Assembly: GCA_007280145.1 (NCBI GenBank)
Contig: QYPU01000119.1
Span: 1-14,046 of the forward strand
Reading direction: 5' to 3'
Origin: Dehalococcoidia bacterium
Lineage (GTDB): Bacteria > Chloroflexota > Dehalococcoidia > GIF9 > UBA5629
Length of the DNA stretch: 14,046 nt
Shown: positions 7,202 through 12,438 of the stretch, piece after piece
How the letters are laid out: each line of letters begins with the position of its first letter
Position numbering within the stretch: position 1 is the first letter of the stretch
Translations under genes and position numbers: made by a program
The notes under the pieces: generated by a model
Told to the model about the DNA's origin: nothing
Databases searched by the model: none
What the model saw: the letters and a program-made list of their open reading frames with translations, nothing else

Positions 7202-8653
7202 ATGAAAGCAGAAAGGCTAGAGGAATTCGACTGTATTTTTAATCCAGGGTCTGTTGCAGTAATAGGAGCATCTCAAGGCGACGACTTTACAGCAGCTTTG
7301 ATGAGCACGAAGATAAGGAAAAACCTGTTCTTAGTTAATCCAAAGTATAAAGAGATTCTTGATAAGAAGTGCCATGCCAGTATCCTGGATATAAAAGACG
7401 AAATTGACTACGCTATCGTAGCAGTGCCCGCATCGCTAGTTCCGAAGGTGTTAGGCGAGTGTATAGAGAAAGGAGTAAAAGCAGCTCATATTTTTTCCGC
7501 AGGTTTCAGCGAGACCGGACTAGACGAAAGGATAAGATTGGAAAACGAGGTGAAAGAGGTGGCGGAGGGTAAAATCAAACTAATTGGTCCCAACTGCATG
7601 GGTATCTACTGCCCCAAATCTGGACTATCCTTCAACAAGAATTCCTCGCCTGAGGAAGGACCAGTTGGAGTTATTTCGCAAAGCGGAACTTTCGCACAAT
7701 TATTTGCGACCGATGGAAAAATAAAAAACATCAGTTTTAGCAAGGTAATCAGTTATGGAAATGCTATAGACCTGGATTGCCCTGACTTCTTGGAATACTT
7801 ATCAGATGACCCCGAAACAAAGATTGTAGCATTATACATAGAAGGCACGAGGAACGGGAGGCGTCTCAAATCAGCATTGGCCAAAGCTACAAGAAAAAAA
7901 CCGGTAGTAGCGCTAAAAGGGGGAATAACAAAACAAGGCAGCAGAGCAGCATCTTCTCATACTGCGTCTTTAGCCGGCTCACCAGAAATCTGGAGCTCCC
8001 TTTTTAAGCAAACCGGTGTGGTCCAAGTAGAAAACTTCGATGAATTAGCAGACACTATTTTAGCATTCACTTGCTCACCACCCCCTCAAGGAAAGGGAGT
8101 CTCCATCATTACCAGCTCCGGTGGTTTTAGCGTGACTGAAACCGATTCGTGCGTAAAAGCAGGGCTGGAAGTTCCTCAATTTGGTGAAGAGACAATAAGA
8201 GAATTAAGAAAGATAGTACCAACAGCAGGAACAAGCATTGGAAATCCACTAGATGCTTGGCCTATATTTTATGATAAATATGGAGCATCCGGAACTATCT
8301 CTGATGTTATCAAGCTCATAGCCCTCGATAAGGATATACATGCGCTGATAGTACACCTTGATGAGATAAGATATATGGCACAAGTGTGGGGTGATACAGT
8401 TGAATATCATCTGAAGGAGCTTATCCGCATTTTAGTCGATGGCTGTGAATATACTCGAGACAGAATCGGAAAACCTGTAATGCTCTGCATCCCTCTCGAT
8501 GCTTACTCAGAAAAAGAGGATGATAGAAGGTATTGCCTGATGGTTAAGAAGGCTTTCGAATACAACCGATTCCCTGTGTTTTCCTCACTTGATGCATCAA
8601 TCAAGGCACTATTTAATCTCTACAGGTATGGCACACGATTCCATAACGACTAG
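7202..8653 (+). CDS. ADP-forming acyl-CoA synthetase alpha-type protein
   Basis: A 483-aa protein with the domain order of the alpha subunit of NDP-forming acetyl/acyl-CoA synthetases. It has a CoA-binding Rossmann domain (NPGSVAVIGAS, residues 14-24), a first ligase domain (GPNCMGIYCPKSGLSF near 129-144, then VISQSGTF) and a second ligase domain (SIITSSGGFSV near 301). SSHTASLAG contains His253, matching the phosphohistidine that carries phosphate between the acyl and ADP sites. The ATP-grasp beta domain is absent, so a separate beta subunit is needed or the function differs. AGGAGG six bases upstream supports the ATG. It stands alone, divergent to thrS, under its own promoter. Substrate unknown; a pimeloyl- or acetyl-type acid is only a guess. 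Confidence 0.88.
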   Translation: MKAERLEEFDCIFNPGSVAVIGASQGDDFTAALMSTKIRKNLFLVNPKYKEILDKKCHASILDIKDEIDYAIVAVPASLVPKVLGECIEKGVKAAHIFSAGFSETGLDERIRLENEVKEVAEGKIKLIGPNCMGIYCPKSGLSFNKNSSPEEGPVGVISQSGTFAQLFATDGKIKNISFSKVISYGNAIDLDCPDFLEYLSDDPETKIVALYIEGTRNGRRLKSALAKATRKKPVVALKGGITKQGSRAASSHTASLAGSPEIWSSLFKQTGVVQVENFDELADTILAFTCSPPPQGKGVSIITSSGGFSVTETDSCVKAGLEVPQFGEETIRELRKIVPTAGTSIGNPLDAWPIFYDKYGASGTISDVIKLIALDKDIHALIVHLDEIRYMAQVWGDTVEYHLKELIRILVDGCEYTRDRIGKPVMLCIPLDAYSEKEDDRRYCLMVKKAFEYNRFPVFSSLDASIKALFNLYRYGTRFHND

Positions 8654-8937
8654 ATTCACCTTCCCAACCTCAGAATTCATTCAGCAATTTGCCAAACAGT
8701 ACATCCGGCAACCAAAACAAAACTAAATCTAACTTACCTTGCCCGCCCTAATGAGGAAGTCTGCCCTCCCATCTATCATATCTTTCAGCATTGCGCTTCA
8801 ATGATTGAGCAGTCGCTTGATGATAGCAGCTTATGTTATGCCTCAATGGGAACCGAGCAGCCAATCTGGAGGAAGAACGTCAGACCACGCCTAAAGAAAT
8901 AAGTGAAGGAGTGATAGAGGTCTCCCTCTTATATGCT
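8654..8937. other. Gene-free stretch after the acyl-CoA synthetase gene
   Basis: No credible reading frame, terminator with a T tract or RNA motif was recognised between the end of the synthetase gene and the tRNA fragment at 8938. A plus-strand frame opening at 8833 runs across the tRNA fragment and is judged spurious. Confidence 0.5.
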
Positions 8938-8979
8938 ATGGCGGGCAGTAGTGGACTTGAACCACCGACCTCTGCGATG
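8938..8979 (-). pseudogene. 3' fragment of tRNA-Val (attachment-site-like)
   Basis: On the minus strand this copies the 3' part of tRNA-Val: the end of the anticodon loop, the 3' anticodon stem CGCAG, variable loop, T arm with TTCAAGT, acceptor 3' strand CTGCCC and an encoded CCA. It differs from the intact gene at 9671-9747 in only about two of 42 positions. Similarity stops abruptly inside the anticodon loop. A 3' tRNA fragment in direct orientation about 690 bases downstream of an intact copy is the usual trace of integration into a tRNA 3' end. Confidence 0.8.
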
Positions 8980-9128
8980 ATATGTAAGTGGTTCTCTGAC
9001 AACTATGCGGTTGTTCGTCGAAGTATTATCCGTTATCGATATAAGCAAATTTTGAAATTCATTCTCTCTCATCATCCTTCTCCCCCTTTAGCAAATCAAA
9101 TTCTCTCGATACAGTCCAAATATCCCAT

Positions 9129-9518
9129 CTACCTCTCGCTACTTTCGTCTTGCTCCATTTCCTCTATATTAAGCTCTTCATCCCCAGATATCTCGGTTAA
9201 TTCCTCTTGCTCCGTTTCCACCTCTTCACTCGCTTGCTCTTGATACGCTGAAAAGTACTCTGCGAGATTAACGCCCCGATAGTGCACTTCACAGACCAAC
9301 TTATTGTCTTGTACACCGTCCGGCGACCCCAATTCAACCTTCTTGTTATGGATAAGTCCGGAGAGCTTTTGTTCGACAGCCATCGCTCCTTTCCCACTCT
9401 TCGGAGCAGTGTAGCCTTTCGCTTGCACGAGGTCTCCTGTTTCATCTCCGAATTCCCACCTGGGAGATACCTCAAAGGTGTTTCCGTCAATAACCGCTAC
9501 TACTTTGAATGTCTCCAT
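9129..9518 (-). CDS. Degenerate staphylococcal-nuclease-fold protein with acidic tail
   Basis: A 129-aa protein. Residues 4-90 follow the SNase (thermonuclease) pattern: VVAVIDGNTFEV, then VQAKGYTAPK, AVEQKLSGLIHNKKVELG, and VHYRGVNLAEYFSAY. The usual catalytic residues are replaced: the second Asp of DGDT is Asn13, the Arg of VRL is Gln32, the Glu after AP is Lys40, and the GR arginine is missing at NKLVCEV. It is therefore probably not a nuclease but may keep the fold as a binding module. Residues 95-129 are almost entirely Glu/Asp/Ser, likely disordered. GGAGG five bases before the ATG supports the start. No signal peptide was seen. It lies alone between a tRNA-Val fragment and the intact tRNA-Val. 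The fold is inferred from motif spacing. Confidence 0.65.
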   Translation of the reverse strand: METFKVVAVIDGNTFEVSPRWEFGDETGDLVQAKGYTAPKSGKGAMAVEQKLSGLIHNKKVELGSPDGVQDNKLVCEVHYRGVNLAEYFSAYQEQASEEVETEQEELTEISGDEELNIEEMEQDESSER

Positions 9519-9538
9519 TATTACCTCCCAGCGAACAT

Positions 9539-9567
9539 ATCATAAAGATAAGCCAACTTAGTGCCAC
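9539..9567 (-). promoter_or_regulatory. Possible promoter of the SNase-like gene
   Basis: GTGGCA (9562-9567) and TATGAT (9539-9544) are 17 bases apart on the minus strand. The -10 is good and the -35 only fair. The predicted leader is short and contains the GGAGG. Confidence 0.3.
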
Positions 9568-9670
9568 GTCTATCTTAACAGGGAGTAGTATTAAATATCG
9601 TGTGAGAATTATACAACAGAGCATATTAGATTTAAAAAGAGGGTGTGCCAGTTCTGTCTATTGTACACTA

Positions 9671-9747
9671 TGGTGGGCAGTAGTGGACTTGAACCACTGA
9701 CCTCTGCGATGTCAACGCAGCGCTCTAACCAACTGAGCTAACCGCCC
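9671..9747 (-). tRNA. tRNA-Val (anticodon GAC)
   Basis: The 77-base gene folds as a complete cloverleaf. The acceptor GGGCGGT pairs with ACTGCCC (one G-U pair), the D arm is GCTC/GAGC, and the anticodon stem CTGCG/CGCAG holds the loop TTGACAT with anticodon GAC, which reads GUC/GUU valine codons. The T arm is AGTGG-TTCAAGT-CCACT, followed by discriminator A and an encoded CCA. A near-consensus promoter lies just upstream. Two related, broken copies lie further left on the same strand (8938-8979 and 6966-7028). Confidence 0.95.
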
Positions 9748-9758
9748 TTTATCGCTGC

Positions 9759-9787
9759 ATTTTATCAGCGCTTTTACAGATAATCAA
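9759..9787 (-). promoter_or_regulatory. tRNA-Val promoter
   Basis: TTGATT (9782-9787) and TAAAAT (9759-9764) are 17 bases apart on the minus strand, and the -10 lies 11 bases from the tRNA 5' end. The same arrangement is recognisable upstream of the decayed tRNA copy at 7028. Confidence 0.65.
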
Positions 9788-9840
9788 GCTACTGACTCCT
9801 GAACAAAGTGCTAGACCTTCCAGCTCAATCCAAAAGTGCT

Positions 9841-10032
9841 TTATCCCTTGCTGCTCGACTTTACACTACTTGTTAGCATAATTTGCACAACATTGCCACA
9901 CTTAGGGCAGGCAACCTCGATAGTGACCGGCTGCTTCATTATCCGCTCCACCAGAGCCGTAACCACAGAATCAATATTGTCCAGCCTCTGGTCCAACATT
10001 TCTAAACGCTTTTCAAATTGCCCCTGTTCCAT
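9841..10032 (-). CDS. Small coiled-coil protein with a CPKCG motif
   Basis: Function unknown. From the ATG at 10032 the product is 63 aa. A charged helical segment (FEKRLEMLDQRLDNIDSVVTALVERI) is probably a coiled coil and is followed by ACPKCGNVVQ, a single Cys-X2-Cys knuckle. One knuckle alone cannot complete a zinc site, so dimerisation or metal sharing between chains is possible. The frame is open back to a TTG at 10083, but that codon lies in the T tract of the terminator at 10072-10114 and has no ribosome binding site; GAAGG precedes the ATG. It follows the 107-aa gene on the same strand and ends 54 bases before the tRNA-Val promoter. Confidence 0.6.
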   Translation of the reverse strand: MEQGQFEKRLEMLDQRLDNIDSVVTALVERIMKQPVTIEVACPKCGNVVQIMLTSSVKSSSKG

Positions 10033-10071
10033 AATTCTAAACCTTCTCTCACCAAGGACGCTGCCTTTTAC

Positions 10072-10114
10072 AACAAAAAACAAAAGAGGAGAGAGAGCTT
10101 TTTAAAATCTCCTC
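10072..10114 (-). terminator. Rho-independent-type terminator after the 107-aa gene
   Basis: On the minus strand GAGGAGA (10114-10108) pairs with TCTCCTC (10092-10086), followed by TTTTGTTTTTTG. The loop is long (15 bases). It lies between two same-strand genes, so it probably limits read-through into the CPKCG gene. Confidence 0.55.
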
Positions 10115-10149
10115 CCCCAGACTAAATCAACTATCTGCCGTCCCCCCCT

Positions 10150-10473
10150 TTACAAACTTTTCTCAGCTACCCCCATTGCTCCCAGTTCCTCTTTATCAGC
10201 CTTTATTAAGCCCTCTATCTGGCTACTGACAGTGCCCTCCAAGTATTTCCGAAAAGCTTCCCGAGCTGCTGGAGAAGACCGTACCGCTTCTTTAGCCCGC
10301 TGCCACTCATCCTTAATCAACCCAGCCACTCTCTCAGAACTCAACGGAAACTCCTCTCCCATCGTAGACTCTGCCTTATCAAGGACCCTGCTTATCACCG
10401 CCCGTTTTAAACGGTCAAAAGAGAGCAGTTCCTCTGGCGAATAAGACTGCGATGACCTTTTTTCATCTGTCAT
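10150..10473 (-). CDS. Conserved-looking helical hypothetical protein
   Basis: Not recognised. The 107-aa product is predicted almost wholly helical and highly charged, with no membrane segment, signal peptide or cysteine. A proline/serine-rich start is followed by SPEELLSFDRLKRAVISRVLDKAES, then DEWQRAKEAVRSSPAAREAFRKYLEG and a Lys/Glu-rich end. The ATG at 10473 has GGAGG seven bases upstream. A near-perfect promoter (10524-10552) precedes it and a terminator follows, so it looks like a genuine independent gene. A cytoplasmic adaptor or assembly factor would fit its features, but that is speculation. Confidence 0.65.
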   Translation of the reverse strand: MTDEKRSSQSYSPEELLSFDRLKRAVISRVLDKAESTMGEEFPLSSERVAGLIKDEWQRAKEAVRSSPAAREAFRKYLEGTVSSQIEGLIKADKEELGAMGVAEKSL

Positions 10474-10523
10474 CTCACCACCTCCGGCTTAATATTTCAT
10501 TAAACACCTTTTCGATATTACCT

Positions 10524-10552
10524 ATAATATGCCCCATCAAGCGCTATGTCAA
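10524..10552 (-). promoter_or_regulatory. Strong promoter of the 107-aa gene
   Basis: TTGACA (10547-10552) and TATTAT (10524-10529) are separated by 17 bases on the minus strand. The -35 box is perfect and the -10 differs at one position. The predicted leader is about 45 nt. Confidence 0.65.
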
Positions 10553-10616
10553 GCCATGGTAGTGGGCCAATTTGGACATAAGGTTAGAACGTGATAGTTA
10601 CTATTTTATTGTGTGA

Positions 10617-10874
10617 TTATCCCGTGGGGGTACGTAGTAAACTAGTTAAATACCACTGCATAAGTATTACTCCACATATAAGGGCAAATACAGCAACGGC
10701 GAATATGCGGTATATATTACGCTCAATTTCTTTGGCGAGTGCCTTTTTCTGTCCAGCCCGTTCTAGTGCCAATGATTTTGCTTTGTAGTGCAGTGATATC
10801 ATTGAGACTAGCAGAGCTACCCCTATACTGAAAAGAAGCATACTACTAGGTAATGTAATTGTTGGTGCAACCAT
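10617..10874 (-). CDS. Small two-helix membrane protein
   Basis: Function unknown. The 85-aa product has two hydrophobic segments: about residues 8-28 (SSMLLFSIGVALLVSMISL) and 57-77 (IFAVAVFALICGVILMQWYL). They are joined by a basic linker rich in Lys, Arg and Ala (HYKAKSLALERAGQKKALAKEIERN). The hairpin probably places the basic loop in the cytoplasm. AGGAGG six bases before the ATG is ideal. The promoter is very strong, and a palindrome overlaps both the -10 box and the ribosome binding site. It is divergently arranged with the basic protein gene at 10966. A small toxin, holin-like or envelope-stress peptide cannot be excluded, but nothing proves it. Confidence 0.65.
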   Translation of the reverse strand: MVAPTITLPSSMLLFSIGVALLVSMISLHYKAKSLALERAGQKKALAKEIERNIYRIFAVAVFALICGVILMQWYLTSLLRTPTG

Positions 10875-10884
10875 GATTTACCTC

Positions 10885-10900
10885 CTACAATCAATTGTAG
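10885..10900. repeat. 16-bp palindrome over promoter and RBS of the membrane protein gene
   Basis: CTACAATCAATTGTAG has seven-base arms around a two-base centre. It covers the -10 box and predicted start point, and touches the AGGAGG of the minus-strand gene. It could be an operator, or could simply reflect the TACAAT box. Confidence 0.45.
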
Positions 10901-10921
10901 CACCCTATTGAACCTTGTCAA
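10894..10921 (-). promoter_or_regulatory. Strong promoter of the membrane protein gene
   Basis: TTGACA (10916-10921) and TACAAT (10894-10899) are 16 bases apart on the minus strand. The transcript would start near 10887 and leave a leader of about 13 nt holding the ribosome binding site. Confidence 0.65.
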
Positions 10922-10930
10922 TTACTACGC

Positions 10931-10959
10931 TAGACAAAACTCATCAAATATGGCATACT
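10931..10959 (+). promoter_or_regulatory. Promoter of the small basic protein gene, leaderless arrangement
   Basis: TAGACA (10931-10936) and CATACT (10954-10959) are 17 bases apart. The ATG at 10966 begins exactly where transcription would start, and no Shine-Dalgarno sequence precedes it, so the mRNA may be leaderless. The palindrome GGCATA-N7-TATGCC (10952-10970) spans the -10 box and start codon. Confidence 0.45.
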
Positions 10960-10965
10960 TAAGAT

Positions 10966-11211
10966 ATGCCTAAGCGTTCAAGCAAGAAAAAGACACCCAA
11001 AGACATCAATCAGCTAGCGGCTTTCATAGCTGAGCAAGCTACTACTGAACCTGTAGAGCCATCGGAAAAGAACCCTGCTGCTGTAGCTCTGGGTAGGTTA
11101 GGAGGGTTGAAAGGTGGTAAGGCTAGAGCTGAGAAGCTAACGCCTAAACAGCGTAAAGAAATAGCTGAGAAAGCTGCCAAGGCTAGGTGGTCAAAAGAAT
11201 TAGAAAAATAA
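10966..11211 (+). CDS. Small basic protein of the RLGGLKGGKARA type
   Basis: The 81-aa product has a Lys/Arg/Ser-rich N-terminus, a short helical acidic stretch, and a C-terminal block reading AVALGRLGGLKGGKARAEKL followed by TPKQRKEIAEKAAKARW. This block is a widespread but uncharacterised bacterial motif that resembles basic nucleic-acid-binding or histone-like tails. Binding to DNA or RNA is therefore plausible but unproven. The gene seems leaderless: a promoter-like sequence puts the transcript start at the ATG, and no ribosome binding site is visible. It is divergent from the membrane protein gene, with 91 bases between starts that contain two promoters and two palindromes. Confidence 0.75.
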   Translation: MPKRSSKKKTPKDINQLAAFIAEQATTEPVEPSEKNPAAVALGRLGGLKGGKARAEKLTPKQRKEIAEKAAKARWSKELEK

Positions 11212-11299
11212 GATGATTATAGGGCAAACTGTTTCTCGTTTCACCAGTGCTATGCCAAAATGATTCTCTATCAGCTTAAAAAATGATGTTAACGCCCTA

Positions 11300-11328
11300 T
11301 TGACAAACATAGAGAGTTTTGAGATAAT
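11300..11328 (+). promoter_or_regulatory. Strong promoter of the structured RNA
   Basis: TTGACA (11300-11305) and GATAAT (11323-11328) are separated by 17 bases; both boxes are at or within one base of consensus. The predicted start, about 11333-11335, coincides with the base of the long stem of the RNA below. A CCCTATT/AATAGGG inverted repeat (11295-11301 and 11329-11335) encloses the promoter. Confidence 0.65.
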
Positions 11329-11330
11329 AA

Positions 11331-11419
11331 TAGGGATGAGGGGCTCACTCCGCTCAACAGGTAATCCGCTAGTTTTGGAGGACTATCGGAACCCAAGTGT
11401 TGGGCTCCCCTCATCCTTA
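11331..11419 (+). ncRNA. Candidate structured small RNA or leader RNA
   Basis: No known family was recognised. GGATGAGGGG (11334-11343) is fully complementary to CCCCTCATCC (11407-11416), and three more pairs extend the stem outward. Inside are two hairpins: CCG-c-TAGT (11366-11373) with ACTA-t-CGG (11382-11389) around the loop TTTGGAGG, and CCCAA-GTG-TTGGG (11392-11404). CTCC at 11348-11351 could pair with GGAG in the loop (11377-11380), suggesting a pseudoknot or three-way junction. A near-consensus promoter begins transcription at the stem base. There is no T tract after the stem, so it may be a processed RNA or the 5' leader of the gene at 11498. It contains no plausible reading frame. 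Confidence 0.55.
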
Positions 11420-11497
11420 TGTGTATAGATTAACACCATATAAAGCCTAGATGCAAGGGTTGTCTCTTAAAGGATTCTTAAACAATTTTGAACTGAA

Positions 11498-12247
11498 ATG
11501 AACGAACATAAGACAGAACAAATTGAATATGTAGATGTAGATAGATGGCGTAAAGCTATTCGGGACTCTCGATTGCACTACGAAGCAGAGGCGAAAAAGC
11601 TAAATGAGCGTGTTGAGTCTATCTCCACTGAATTAGAACTTATCGAACGTGAACTAGAACATATCAGAGTTGAGGAAGAACTAATTTCTCAAACGACACG
11701 GGCATATGAGGAACGAACAGAACAACCTTCAAGACGCTCTCCTTTACAAGGTAACAACCTACGTGAAACACTAATTATCCACTTTGCTAACTCAGATGGT
11801 TTAATTATAGGAAAAGAGACATCAAGGGCACTAACAGAAATAGGGTATTTCTCCGACCGGAATTCTGCTGATGGTGCTGTATATACCGCATTGGGGAAGT
11901 CACCATTTCAGAAATTAGATAAGGGAATATACTTCATTCCTACAGATTCCCCTGAATGGAAACGTCTTAGGGGCACAAATGGAAAAATTCTCGATGCACG
12001 TGCAATAGCGCAGCTAGGTCTTAAAGAACAACATAAGACAAAACTTATGGATAAGGTAGAGAGTATCTTGGCTGAGAATCCGAGTTGGAATCGTAAACAG
12101 GTTTCTAAAGAACTTCAGAAACAAGGTTGGGACTTTGGAGGCAAGAACCCCAACCTCGTTGTTAGTGGTGTCTTTATGAAGAGAGCGAAAGACCAAAAAC
12201 AAATATCTAATCAGACCTTACAGCCTCTCCTTAGTAGCACCTCCTAA
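11498..12247 (+). CDS. Tandem winged-helix-like protein with N-terminal coiled coil
   Basis: The 249-aa product is probably a nucleic-acid-binding or regulatory protein. Residues about 20-70 form a highly charged coiled coil (KKLNERVESISTELELIERE). Residues 88-147 look like a winged helix: helices at TLIIHFANSDG and KETSRALTEIGYF, a recognition-like helix at SADGAVYTALGKS, then a wing KLDKGIYFIP. Residues 183-230 look like a second one (KVESILAENPSW, RKQVSKELQKQGW, NPNLVVSGVFMKRAK). No enzyme motif was seen. The ATG has no clear ribosome binding site; TTATGT-N16-TATAAA near 11417-11444 may be a nearer promoter than the one at 11300. It follows the structured RNA by 79 bases and ends just before a strong terminator. 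The domain calls are inference from pattern. Confidence 0.7.
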   Translation: MNEHKTEQIEYVDVDRWRKAIRDSRLHYEAEAKKLNERVESISTELELIERELEHIRVEEELISQTTRAYEERTEQPSRRSPLQGNNLRETLIIHFANSDGLIIGKETSRALTEIGYFSDRNSADGAVYTALGKSPFQKLDKGIYFIPTDSPEWKRLRGTNGKILDARAIAQLGLKEQHKTKLMDKVESILAENPSWNRKQVSKELQKQGWDFGGKNPNLVVSGVFMKRAKDQKQISNQTLQPLLSSTS

Positions 12248-12265
12248 ACCTAAGAGCCGTAAACC

Positions 12266-12298
12266 AAAAGACATCAGTGCTGCTACTGGTGTCTTTTT
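12266..12298. terminator. Strong bidirectional rho-independent terminator
   Basis: AAAAGACATCAGT (12266-12278) pairs with ACTGGTGTCTTTT (12285-12297) over 13 bases with one G-T pair, around the loop GCTGCT. The hairpin is flanked by A's on the left and T's on the right. It lies 18 bases after the winged-helix gene, between it and the convergent CoA-transferase gene, and could serve both. Confidence 0.9.
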
Positions 12299-12358
12299 AT
12301 GTCCCTGAATATTGGGAATGACCAAAAATCTTCCTAAACAAGCCATATCTGAGTATAT

Positions 12359-12383
12359 AAAAAGGCCATGAAGCTCCCTTTTG
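12359..12383 (-). terminator. Weak terminator-like hairpin after the CoA-transferase
   Basis: On the minus strand AAAAGG pairs with CCTTTT across an 11-base loop, followed by a further T and TATA. It is marginal, and the stronger hairpin at 12266-12298 may do the work. Confidence 0.3.
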
Positions 12384-12438
12384 CGCAACATAACAACATA
12401 AATAGTTTGGAGCGCATACCACGTCTTGGAACATCAAT

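Noticed and set aside
8833..9243. Plus-strand frame of 136 codons with GSSGLEPPTSAM
   Set aside because: The GLEPPTS-like string is a classic artefact of translating the opposite strand of a tRNA gene; here it reads through the tRNA-Val fragment, and the rest overlaps the SNase-like gene.
9197..9490. Second minus-strand frame inside the SNase-like gene
   Set aside because: It lacks family similarity and is fully contained in the better-supported frame, which has its own ribosome binding site and a recognisable fold.
10033..10083. N-terminal extension of the CPKCG protein from a TTG
   Set aside because: The extension lies over the T tract of a terminator hairpin and has no ribosome binding site.
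12245..12306. Alternative C-terminus of the winged-helix protein by a +1 shift (APPKPKSRKPKDISAATGV)
   Set aside because: The reading looks protein-like but runs straight through the strong terminator hairpin, and no slippery site was seen; the Lys-rich reading is expected from the A-rich stem.
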